Source of the DNA: Thomasclavelia ramosa DSM 1402
GTDB lineage: Bacteria; Bacillota_I; Bacilli_A; Erysipelotrichales; Coprobacillaceae
DNA length: 64,000 nucleotides
Reading direction: 5' to 3'
Assembly (NCBI RefSeq): GCF_014131695.1
Contig: NZ_CP036346.1
Location: forward strand, 1,922,001 to 1,986,000
Both the position numbers and the translations under genes were made by a program. The stretch's first letter is position 1. The number at the start of each line of letters is the position of its first letter. The notes beneath the pieces were generated by a model that made no database searches, was not told the DNA's origin, and saw only the letters and a program-made list of their open reading frames with translations. Positions 56,627 through 64,000 of the stretch are shown in pieces.

Positions 56627-58962
56627 AAAATGATATTTTGGTTTTTGATGGTGCGATGGGGACGCAACTTCAAGATGCTGGACTTAAAGCTGGTGATATT
56701 CCAGAATGTTTAAATATTACTGACCCCAAACTAATTCAAACAATTCACTTAAATTATTTAAATGCTGGTGCTGATTTTATTACGACTAATACTTTTGGGG
56801 CAAATCCTCTAAAAATGGCAGAGGCTCCATATTCTTATGAAGAAATAATCAATGCTGCAATTGATAATGCGACTATTGCTCGTAAGACAGCTGACCGTCA
56901 AAACGATAGTTATATTGTTTTAGATATTGGTCCCATTGGTCAGCTTCTTGAACCAATGGGTACTCTAACTTTTGATGAGGCATATGAAATTATTAAAAAA
57001 CAAGTTATTATCGCTAAAGATAAAGTTGATGCTGTATTATTAGAAACAATGACTGATATTTATGAAGTAAAAGCTGGAATTTTAGCTGTTAAAGAAAATA
57101 GTGATCTTCCTGTATTTGTTACCATGACATATGAAAATAATCTGCGAACACTTTCCGGCTGTGATCCTTTAACTATGGTCAATGTCTTAGAAGGGTTAAA
57201 TGTTGATGTTTTAGGCGTAAATTGTTCATTAGGACCAATTGAATTAACCCCCATCATTGACCAAATCTTAGCCGCAGCTACAATCCCTGTACTGCTCCAG
57301 CCAAATGCTGGCCTTCCTTGCCTTGTTGAAGGTAAAACCTGTTACAATATGGATAAAGAAACGTTTGTTCAAGAAAGCTTAAAACACGTAAAAAATGGGG
57401 TAGCAATTATCGGTGGATGTTGTGGTACAACACCCGACTTTATCGCTTCACTAAAAAATAATTTACCTGTTCGTAAGAAAATTACCCCAAAACGAGCCAC
57501 TCGGGTTTCTAGCGGAACGAAAACTGTTGAATTTGGGCATCATGTTGTAGTTTGTGGGGAACGACTAAACCCTACCGGTAAAAAGAAATTAAAATTAGCA
57601 TTAAAAGAAGAACGATATGATGAATTAGTTGTAGAAGCAATCAAACAAGATCAAGCTGGAGCCCATGTTCTTGACGTTAATGTTGGTCTTCCCGGTATTA
57701 ATGAAGTTGCGACTATGAAACATGTGATCAAGTTACTTCAAGAGGTAATTTCTTTACCACTACAAATTGATAGTTCTGTTCCTGGAGCAATTGAACAAGC
57801 TTGCCGTTATTATAATGGTAAACCCTTGATTAATTCTGTAAATGGTAAAGATGAAACGATGGATGCAATTTTCCCAATCGTAAAAAAATACGGCGGGGTT
57901 GTCATTGGATTGACGTTAGATGAAAATGGTATTCCTCCTCTTGCTAAAGACCGCTATAAGATTGCTAAAAAAATAATAAATAAGGCAGCTTCTTATGGTA
58001 TTACCAAAGAAAATATTATTATTGATTGTTTAGTTTTAACTGTTTCTGCTCAGCAAAAAGAAGTTATGGAAACGGTCAAAGCAGTTGCAATGGTCAAAGA
58101 ATTAGGTGTTCATACTGTTTTAGGAGTAAGTAATGTCTCTTTTGGACTGCCAAATCGTCCTTTATTAAACAAAACTTTCTTAGCTATGGCTATGTCAGCT
58201 GGTCTAGATCTCCCAATCATTAATCCAATGGATCAAGAATTAATGGCTACAATCGATGCTTTTAACGTATTATACAACTATGATCATGATGCTGCAGTAT
58301 ATATTGAACGTCGTGCCAATCAAGAAACCATAACAAAAAAGGACACTTCAACATTTACTTTAAATGATATTGTTCTTCATGGTTTAAAAGATGAAGTTAC
58401 TAATGCTACAAAAGAATTATTGAAAACAACACCTGGTTTAGAAATAATTAATAATATTCTCATTCCTGCTTTAGATACCGTTGGTAAACAGTATGAAAAA
58501 AATATAATCTTTTTACCTCAATTGATTCAATCTGCTGAAACATCAAAAATTGCTTTCGGGATAATTAAAGATACTTTTAAAGATACTGCTGCTACAAAAG
58601 GACCAATCATTATGGCAACAGTTCATGGAGATATTCATGATATTGGAAAAAATATTGTTAAAGTAGTATTGGAGAGCTATGGCTATAAGGTAATCGATTT
58701 AGGTAAAGATGTTCCACCAGAAACTGTTGTTGAAGCTTTCCATAAGCATCATCCTAAGGCAATCGGTTTAAGTGCATTAATGACTACCACCGTAGTTTCA
58801 ATGGCAAAAACTATCGAACTATTAAAACAAATCGATAATATATGCCCTATTTTTGTAGGTGGTGCTGTTCTTACTGCTGATTATGCTAAAGAAATTAATG
58901 CTGATTATTATTCTAAAGATGCTATGGAAGCAGTAGAACTACTTAATAAGATAATAAAATAA
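56608..58962 (+). CDS. metH: B12-dependent methionine synthase without activation domain
   Basis: This protein of 784 residues has the homocysteine domain (FDGAMGTQLQ; zinc cysteines in GVNCSLGP and IIGGCCGTT), the pterin domain (GERLNPTGKKKLK), the B12 cap helices and the cobalamin-binding domain with axial His in HGDIHDIGKNI. It ends there, about 350 residues shorter than E. coli MetH. ATG 56608 with an AGAGGAC site overlaps the activation gene by 19 bases. Confidence 0.95.
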   Translation: MLQERLKNDILVFDGAMGTQLQDAGLKAGDIPECLNITDPKLIQTIHLNYLNAGADFITTNTFGANPLKMAEAPYSYEEIINAAIDNATIARKTADRQNDSYIVLDIGPIGQLLEPMGTLTFDEAYEIIKKQVIIAKDKVDAVLLETMTDIYEVKAGILAVKENSDLPVFVTMTYENNLRTLSGCDPLTMVNVLEGLNVDVLGVNCSLGPIELTPIIDQILAAATIPVLLQPNAGLPCLVEGKTCYNMDKETFVQESLKHVKNGVAIIGGCCGTTPDFIASLKNNLPVRKKITPKRATRVSSGTKTVEFGHHVVVCGERLNPTGKKKLKLALKEERYDELVVEAIKQDQAGAHVLDVNVGLPGINEVATMKHVIKLLQEVISLPLQIDSSVPGAIEQACRYYNGKPLINSVNGKDETMDAIFPIVKKYGGVVIGLTLDENGIPPLAKDRYKIAKKIINKAASYGITKENIIIDCLVLTVSAQQKEVMETVKAVAMVKELGVHTVLGVSNVSFGLPNRPLLNKTFLAMAMSAGLDLPIINPMDQELMATIDAFNVLYNYDHDAAVYIERRANQETITKKDTSTFTLNDIVLHGLKDEVTNATKELLKTTPGLEIINNILIPALDTVGKQYEKNIIFLPQLIQSAETSKIAFGIIKDTFKDTAATKGPIIMATVHGDIHDIGKNIVKVVLESYGYKVIDLGKDVPPETVVEAFHKHHPKAIGLSALMTTTVVSMAKTIELLKQIDNICPIFVGGAVLTADYAKEINADYYSKDAMEAVELLNKIIK

Positions 58963-58989
58963 TCCATCTTAAGATGGATTATTTTTTCG
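58958..58989. terminator. Bidirectional terminator between metH and the P-type ATPase
   Basis: The perfect palindrome AATAATCCATCTT/AAGATGGATTATT (58958-58983) is flanked by T and A runs on opposite sides. Confidence 0.85.
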
Positions 58990-61578
58990 TCTATCAAAAA
59001 ATTTTACAAGTTCACAAATCACAGTAGTTGATAAACAAAGTCCTACACAAATTCCCCATTGAACAATGTTTAATGGTTGCAATTTAAAAATCGCACTTAA
59101 TTCAGGAATTGCTAAAATAATCACTTGTAACAATAACCCTGCTGCTAATGCTCCCCATAAATAAGGATTATTAAATAGTGTTCGATTTAAAATCGAAGCA
59201 CTACTTTTAACATTAAAAGAATGCACTAACTGACAACCACATAAAGTAATAAAAGCCATTGTCATCCCAACTGTATGATCTTGGTTATTGCCTATTGCAT
59301 AAGCAATCAACGTTAGCGTTCCGATCATTAATCCTTGCCAAGCAATAGTAAAACCTAAACCATGCGAGAAAAATCCTTCATCTTTTTGGCGTGGTTTACG
59401 ATGCATTACTGTTGGTTCAGTCGGTTCCATTCCTAATGCAAATGCTGGTAAACTATCAGTAATTAGATTCACCCATAACAAATGGATCGGTAACAATGGC
59501 ACCCCAAAATTATGTGGTGTTAACAATGAGATCAACGAAGCTCCAAAAATTGTCAATACTTCACCTATATTACTTGATAATAAGAATTGAACATCTTTTT
59601 TGATATTATCAAAAATACCGCGACCTTCACGAATTGATGTAATAATTGTCGCAAAATTATCATCTGTCAAAATCATGCTTGCAGCACCTTTTGCAACATC
59701 AGTTCCAGTTATTCCCATCGCGCAACCAATATCCGCTGCTTTCAAAGCTGGTGAATCATTAACTCCATCACCGGTCATAGCTACTACTTTACCTTTGGAT
59801 TTCCAAGCATTAACAATTCGTACTTTATGTTCTGGTGCAACTCGTGCATAAACAGAATACTCTTCAATATGCTCAGCTAGTTCTTGATCTGACATTTTTG
59901 CCAACTCACTTCCCATGATTGCTTTTTGACCAGATTCTAAAATTCCAAGACTTCGAGCAATTGCACTTGCGGTAATAACATGGTCACCGGTAATCATAAT
60001 CGTTCTGACCCCAGCTGATTTAGCTTCTGCCACTGCCTGTTTAGCTTCTTCACGTGGGGGATCAATCATTCCAACCATCCCAATAAAAGTTAAATTATTT
60101 TCAATCATTTCACTGGTGAATTCTTGTGGTTCTTCATCCCAATATCTAATTCCTAAAGCTAAAACCCTCAGTGCTTCATTTGACATTGTTTCATTAACTA
60201 CGCTAACCTCATCAATGTCTAAATTATTGCATCGCGCAAAAATAACATCAGGTCCCCCTTTAGTAATCGAAATAATCTTATCTTCATGTTTAACAAAAAC
60301 TGTCATCATTTTACGCTCAGAATCAAAGGCCAGCTCATTAAATCGAGGATATAATTCGGCTAAACCATCTTTGGTAAATCCTTTTTCTAAACTAGCTTTA
60401 ACAAGAGCAGTTTCCGTAGGATCACCAACTGCAACTTCCTTTCCTGCAACAGTAGAAATACTACCATCACTACACAAAGTAAAATAATTCAATAATTGAT
60501 TAGTCTCTTCACTACAAGTTTCTAATAATTCAATTTTGCGATTATAAAGATATGTTTTTACAACTGTCATTTTATTTTGAGTCAAAGTCCCCGTCTTATC
60601 TGAGCATACTATTGAGGTACTACCTAATGTTTCAACTGCTGGTAAACTTTTAACAATTGCATTCTTTTTAACCATTCGCTGAACACTCAAGGCAAGAACT
60701 ACAGTAACAACAGTTGCCAACCCTTCAGGAATTGCTGCAACTGCCAATGCAATTGATGTTTTAAAAGCCTCAAGAATTGAGAGACCTTCCAACAGTTCCA
60801 TTCCAAAAACAACGATACAAATAATAATACAAATAACTCCTATTGTTCTTCCAATTTGATCCAATTGATCTTGAAGCGGTGTATTTTCACGCTTAGTCTG
60901 CTGAATCATCGTTGCAATCTTTCCAACTTCATTTTCTTCACCAGTCGTGGTAACAATTGCGATTCCCCGTCCATATGTAACATTACAAGAAGCATAAACC
61001 ATATTATTTCGTTCTGCTAACGGGATCTCTTCTTTATCAAGAATCGAGCTGATTTTTTCGACAGGAACACTTTCACCAGTTAGTGCACTCTCATCAACTT
61101 TAAGGTTAAAACATTCCACTAATCGCCCATCACTTGCAATACAGTCACCCGCTTCAAGCACTAACAGATCCCCTGGTACGACTTGACTGGCATTGATCGT
61201 AATAATATTACCCTCACGAATAACCTTAGCTTTAGGACTCGCCATTTTTTGCAAAGCCTCTAGTGCTCTTTCTGCATTATTTTCCTGAACTAAGCCTAAA
61301 ATCGCATTAACTACTACCACAAAAACAATGATTGCACTATCGATCCATTCAGTTGGTTCAACAATAATGCTGACAACTGCAGCAATAATTAAAATAATCG
61401 TTAACGCATCTTTGAACTGCAAAAAGAATCGAACTATAATAGATTGTTTTTTAGTCTGTTCTAATTCATTTGGACCATATTTTGCCAAATTCTCTGTGAC
61501 TTGCTGTTCAGTTAAGCCACTTTTTAAATCAGTTGAAAATTCCTGGGCTAACTCTTTAATCTCACGATTGTAATACAT
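58969..61578 (-). CDS. P-type cation-transporting ATPase (P2A type, Ca2+/Mn2+)
   Basis: This pump of 869 residues has an N-terminal cation-ATPase domain (YYNREIKELAQEFSTDLKSG), an actuator loop with DESALTGESVPVEK, the M4 ion-site motif VAAIPEGLATV, phosphorylation site CSDKTGTLTQNK, and hinge MTGDGVNDSPALKAADIG. The PEGL motif and overall length fit SERCA/PMR1-type pumps, which move Ca2+ or Mn2+. The preceding yybP-ykoY-type riboswitch favours Mn2+ export. ATG 61578 with an AAGGAGAG site is preferred over a frame that enters the terminator. Confidence 0.93.
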   Translation of the reverse strand: MYYNREIKELAQEFSTDLKSGLTEQQVTENLAKYGPNELEQTKKQSIIVRFFLQFKDALTIILIIAAVVSIIVEPTEWIDSAIIVFVVVVNAILGLVQENNAERALEALQKMASPKAKVIREGNIITINASQVVPGDLLVLEAGDCIASDGRLVECFNLKVDESALTGESVPVEKISSILDKEEIPLAERNNMVYASCNVTYGRGIAIVTTTGEENEVGKIATMIQQTKRENTPLQDQLDQIGRTIGVICIIICIVVFGMELLEGLSILEAFKTSIALAVAAIPEGLATVVTVVLALSVQRMVKKNAIVKSLPAVETLGSTSIVCSDKTGTLTQNKMTVVKTYLYNRKIELLETCSEETNQLLNYFTLCSDGSISTVAGKEVAVGDPTETALVKASLEKGFTKDGLAELYPRFNELAFDSERKMMTVFVKHEDKIISITKGGPDVIFARCNNLDIDEVSVVNETMSNEALRVLALGIRYWDEEPQEFTSEMIENNLTFIGMVGMIDPPREEAKQAVAEAKSAGVRTIMITGDHVITASAIARSLGILESGQKAIMGSELAKMSDQELAEHIEEYSVYARVAPEHKVRIVNAWKSKGKVVAMTGDGVNDSPALKAADIGCAMGITGTDVAKGAASMILTDDNFATIITSIREGRGIFDNIKKDVQFLLSSNIGEVLTIFGASLISLLTPHNFGVPLLPIHLLWVNLITDSLPAFALGMEPTEPTVMHRKPRQKDEGFFSHGLGFTIAWQGLMIGTLTLIAYAIGNNQDHTVGMTMAFITLCGCQLVHSFNVKSSASILNRTLFNNPYLWGALAAGLLLQVIILAIPELSAIFKLQPLNIVQWGICVGLCLSTTVICELVKFFDRRKNNPS

Positions 61579-61607
61579 AAATATCTCTCCTTTTTCTAAA
61601 ACATTAT

Positions 61608-61654
61608 GCAAAAAACGAGACTATATCGTATTTGCATACAATAAAAGTCTCGTT
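61608..61654 (-). terminator. Riboswitch-controlled terminator before the P-type ATPase
   Basis: AACGAGACT (61654-61646) pairs with AGTCTCGT (61622-61615), followed by six T residues on the minus strand. Its 5' arm includes the GAGAC of the upstream riboswitch, so the two structures exclude each other. Confidence 0.85.
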
Positions 61655-61730
61655 GTTTAATTACGATACGGATATAAAATAATATCGAGTTGACGGCATC
61701 GTAAACCTAATGGCTAACTACTCCCTTTTA
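61645..61730 (-). ncRNA. yybP-ykoY manganese riboswitch
   Basis: On the minus strand the aptamer begins AAAAGGGAGTAG and contains TGCCGTCAACTCG in the middle and AACGAGACTTTT at the end, in the order of the yybP-ykoY class conserved blocks (GGGGAGUAG, CUGUCAAC-type, GAGACCUUU). This class senses Mn2+ and controls exporters, including P-type ATPases. The terminal GAGAC arm overlaps an intrinsic terminator, so ligand binding would permit readthrough. Identified by eye; no covariance search was possible. Confidence 0.82.
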
Positions 61731-61826
61731 TATATACTTATTTTATCATTAAGCGTTTTAAAAAGCAACTAATACAATAATTCTTGATCATCAATATTAT
61801 TCCCAATTTTCCATATTTAATCCTAA

Positions 61827-62108
61827 TTAATGCATATTTCTGCCTCTCCAGCAATCATTAGAACGACTATTACCATTATTAATAACAATAATATTTATTT
61901 TTCGACGTTTTTTATATACTTCTAATTTTTCCATATTTGCAATTGCACTTAACCGTTTATGACCATCTTGACAATAAAATTTCCCTTGTTCTAAACTTAC
62001 TTTTACCGGAAATGACAGTCCAATTCGAACAATCGAATCATACATTCCTTGAGTATACTCCTTTGTTTGAAAAAAAACCTCTGTTATATCTACCTGCTGG
62101 ATCCTCAT
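61827..62108 (-). CDS. ParB-like mini-protein
   Basis: This 93-residue protein has the ParB/sulfiredoxin-like core: IQQVDITEVFF, GLSFPVKVSLEQ and the key YCQDGHKRLSAIA (GHKRL replaces the usual GxRR). The rest is a basic tail (KKRRKINIIVINNGNSRSND). It lacks the DNA-binding and dimer domains of true ParB. Translation is coupled to the GNAT gene before it (TGATG). Function unknown. Confidence 0.72.
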   Translation of the reverse strand: MRIQQVDITEVFFQTKEYTQGMYDSIVRIGLSFPVKVSLEQGKFYCQDGHKRLSAIANMEKLEVYKKRRKINIIVINNGNSRSNDCWRGRNMH

Positions 62109-62542
62109 CAAATATTCTCCTCATTTAAACTAAAATCACGATAAGTTAAGTCCTCACGCTCCTTAAATCCTTGACTCTGCCAAAAATCATTACCTAGCTG
62201 ATTGTCCGCAAAAACAACTAAAGCAGTCTTATTAATTCCCTCAGCTTTAACCGCTGACAAACATTCTTTTACTAGCTGCGTCGCAATTCCCTGACCACGA
62301 TAATCACTTCGCACAGTTGTATGATAAATATAAGCACGGCGCCCATCATTACCAGCAAGGATCACCCCAACAATTTTATTACCATCACTCGCAATAAAGT
62401 TTGTTGTCGGATTGCGTTCAAGAAATTTAGCAATTCCACTACGACTATCATCAAGATTTCTCATTCCCATTCCTTTGGTATTCATCCAAAGCTCATACAC
62501 ATCGTCGTAATCTTTAATTGTCATTACTCGTACCACTATCAT
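62108..62542 (-). CDS. GNAT family N-acetyltransferase
   Basis: This 144-residue GNAT domain has VRVMTIKDYDDVYELW at the N-terminus and acetyl-CoA loop VRSDYRGQGIATQLVKE (R-G-Q-G-I-A). ATG 62542 overlaps the aldo/keto reductase stop (TAATG) and follows GGGAGAAG. The substrate is unknown; ribosomal-protein or small-molecule acetylation are both possible. Confidence 0.9.
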   Translation of the reverse strand: MIVVRVMTIKDYDDVYELWMNTKGMGMRNLDDSRSGIAKFLERNPTTNFIASDGNKIVGVILAGNDGRRAYIYHTTVRSDYRGQGIATQLVKECLSAVKAEGINKTALVVFADNQLGNDFWQSQGFKEREDLTYRDFSLNEENI

Positions 62543-63495
62543 TACATTTTCTTCTCCCAAAATCCTTTGATTTTTAATTGAAAATTATTACTAAAATATT
62601 CTAGTTTATGAATGTCTTCTTCACTCATAGTTATTTTTAAAGCAGCCAAAGCACTATCAATATGCTTAACTTTCGTTACCCCAATAATTGGAACAGTATT
62701 TTTTGCCAGAGCATAAGCAATAGCAATTTCAGCAACACCGACATTATATTTTAATCCAATATTTTTCATTTCTAGAATCAATGGTTCAATCTGTTTTAAA
62801 CGTTGCTTACTAAAAGCCCTGGCACGTCTTGTCCGTTTAGGAAAGGGATGATTATAATTGTAATATCCAGTTAATGCCCCTTGTTCTAAAACCATGTAAG
62901 CAAAAAAAGTAATTCCTTGTTCTTCACAATATTTCATAATCCCATTTTCTTCACTGTTACGATATAATAAACTAAAATGATTTTGAATTGCCGCTAATTT
63001 AAGACCTGCATTCTTTAAAATTAGCTCTACTTCTTTGATTTGTTTCAAATTATGATTTGAGATTCCACAATATCGAATTTTATTAGCCTTCATTAATGGA
63101 ATAATTTCTTTAGCCCATTTAGTTACATTGGCAGGTCGATGAATCCAATAAATATCAGTATCTTCTCTTTTCAATCGACTCAGACTAGAATTAAGTGTCC
63201 AAGACATTGATTTACGCGGCAGCCAAGATGTCGGCATAAACTTAGTTGAAATAAGAATATCTTCACCGTTAGATAGATCCCCAATTATTTTTTCAGATGA
63301 CCCTAAACTATAAACAGGCGCTGTATCAAAAAGCGTTAGCCCATTTTTTACTGCATAATGATATATGGGCTTTAATTCTTCAATTCCATGACTAACACCA
63401 AAAATAAATTTACTCCCAAATGGTCCTTTTCCCCAAGCCCAAGTGCCAATAGCAATTGGAGGAATAGTCAAATCTTGCATTTCTATCTGTTTCAT
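62542..63495 (-). CDS. Aldo/keto reductase
   Basis: This 317-residue (alpha/beta)8 oxidoreductase has LFDTAPVYSLGSSEKIIG with catalytic Asp and Tyr, STKFMP with catalytic Lys, YWIHRPA with His, and the NADPH end VPIIGVTKVKHIDSAL. It heads the three-gene unit with the GNAT and ParB-like genes. The natural substrate cannot be read from sequence. Confidence 0.93.
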   Translation of the reverse strand: MKQIEMQDLTIPPIAIGTWAWGKGPFGSKFIFGVSHGIEELKPIYHYAVKNGLTLFDTAPVYSLGSSEKIIGDLSNGEDILISTKFMPTSWLPRKSMSWTLNSSLSRLKREDTDIYWIHRPANVTKWAKEIIPLMKANKIRYCGISNHNLKQIKEVELILKNAGLKLAAIQNHFSLLYRNSEENGIMKYCEEQGITFFAYMVLEQGALTGYYNYNHPFPKRTRRARAFSKQRLKQIEPLILEMKNIGLKYNVGVAEIAIAYALAKNTVPIIGVTKVKHIDSALAALKITMSEEDIHKLEYFSNNFQLKIKGFWEKKM

Positions 63496-63512
63496 TTTAA
63501 CCTCCTTATGAG

Positions 63513-63534
63513 ATAAAGGACGCTTAAAGCGTCC
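63513..63534 (-). terminator. Probable terminator of murE
   Basis: GGACGC-TTTAA-GCGTCC hairpin (63518-63534) overlapping the murE stop, followed by a short TTTAT on the minus strand. Weak T run. Confidence 0.6.
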
Positions 63535-64000
63535 CCTGTTTAGTTATATATTTCATCACTTCTTCTTGATCACTAAAATGATGTTTCCCTGTTTTAGTAA
63601 TCTGATAATCCTCATGTCCTTTTCCAAGAATCATTAAAATATCATTATGCTTTAATTGTTGCATCCCTTTAATAATTGCCTTTTGGCGATCAACTTCTAT
63701 TTCAAAATTACTTCCAGAAAGTCCATTAGTAATATCATCTAAGATCATTTGAGGATCTTCACTGCGCGGATTATCACTTGTAAAAATTACATAATCACTA
63801 TGTTCTAACGCCGCTTTTCCCATAATTGGACGTTTAGTTGCATCACGATCACCACCACAACCAATAATGGTAATAATACGACCATTTTTAAACTCTTCAG
63901 CACTTTTTAATACATTGATCACCGCATCGGGAGTATGAGCATAATCAACAAAAATACTATTTGTTCCATATTTAAGCAATTCCATTCTTCCTGCTGGTGC
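63524..64000 (-). CDS. murE: UDP-MurNAc-tripeptide synthetase MurE, 5' end outside window
   Basis: The visible 158 codons are the C-terminal part, running off the window edge in the same frame (APAGRMELL before the first Met at 63985). IFVDYAHTPDAV, GCGGDRDATKRPIMG and LGKGHEDYQ are Mur ligase motifs. DNPRSEDP is the DNPR signature of meso-diaminopimelate-adding MurE, so peptidoglycan is predicted to contain meso-DAP, not lysine. Confidence 0.95.
   Translation of the reverse strand, partial: APAGRMELLKYGTNSIFVDYAHTPDAVINVLKSAEEFKNGRIITIIGCGGDRDATKRPIMGKAALEHSDYVIFTSDNPRSEDPQMILDDITNGLSGSNFEIEVDRQKAIIKGMQQLKHNDILMILGKGHEDYQITKTGKHHFSDQEEVMKYITKQGTL

Noticed and set aside
60116-60487. 123-codon frame opposite the P-type ATPase
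   Set aside because: Antisense to a well-supported gene with no ribosome-binding site or known domain.
61579-61611. Longer N-terminus of the P-type ATPase
   Set aside because: It would start inside the riboswitch terminator hairpin; ATG 61578 has a good ribosome-binding site.

Overview
The window looks like chromosomal DNA of a low-GC, endospore-forming member of the Firmicutes. The gene content and AT-rich sequence suggest an Erysipelotrichia-type gut bacterium related to Thomasclavelia (Clostridium) ramosum; this placement is inferred from gene content and was not tested by alignment. Supporting points are Bacillus-like gene order, a DNPR-type (meso-diaminopimelate) MurE, cleavable bL27 with its Prp protease, and homologues of SpoIVFA/SpoIVFB, SpoVID, YsxE, GerE and GerM. 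Most genes lie on the minus strand; the main plus-strand units are rpmB, a GH1 glycosidase with yihY, yeiH, rnhC, and the DUF1836-metF-metH block.

Layout. 1-1005: 3' part of a FakA/YloV-like DAK gene and yloU (Asp23 family), divergent from rpmB (1234). 1619-3932: 6-phospho-beta-glucosidase and YihY. 3922-8623: hrcA-grpE-dnaK-dnaJ behind a promoter flanked by two CIRCE elements. 8723-9410: flavin reductase-rubredoxin fusion with a 7-1-7 Fur/PerR-type box. 9467-16813: ruvA-ruvB, a terminator, then comEA-comEC-holA-sdaA-hemW. 16940-24549: radC-mreC-mreD-minC-minD-spoIVFA-spoIVFB-(L21 leader)-rplU-prp-rpmA-obg, close to Bacillus order but without mreB or spo0B. 24602-24896: two tiny double-glycine-leader peptides. 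25018-30470: spoVID-ysxE, then a valine-type T-box leader, a membrane-anchored unknown and valS. 30620-36118: tig-lon-engB plus a TPR gene and an unlisted 43-aa acidic protein. 36143-38150: LysR regulator divergent from a YeiH transporter. 38202-40996: an accessory patch with an aminoglycoside-phosphotransferase-like gene, an ABC ATPase remnant, a GNAT, a YqeK-like HD protein and a DUF305 protein. 41101-49948: tRNA-Arg(UCU), ysnB-like phosphoesterase, gerM, murI, a VanY-fold protein that has lost its active site, gerE, uvrC, mutS2, cvpA. 50056-52768: rnhC, comEB, rluD, lspA. 52861-54364: a decayed two-repeat helical gene, a VOC protein and a hemolysin-III family protein. 54490-58962: DUF1836 regulator, metF, a stand-alone methionine synthase activation protein and a shortened metH. 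58969-61730: P-type cation ATPase behind a yybP-ykoY-type (Mn2+) riboswitch. 61827-64000: ParB-like mini-protein, GNAT, aldo/keto reductase and the 3' part of murE.

How the parts work together. The window combines proteostasis (HrcA regulon, Lon, trigger factor), cell-shape, division and sporulation genes, DNA repair and competence (RuvAB, UvrC, MutS2, RadC, ComEA/EC), and B12-dependent methionine synthesis. Much of the control is visible in the DNA as CIRCE, T-box, L21 leader, Mn riboswitch, a sigma-E-like promoter and several palindromic operators. The least expected items are the double-glycine peptide pair next to radC/valS, the catalytically dead VanY protein between murI and gerE, the separate MetH activation domain, and two informative pseudogenes.
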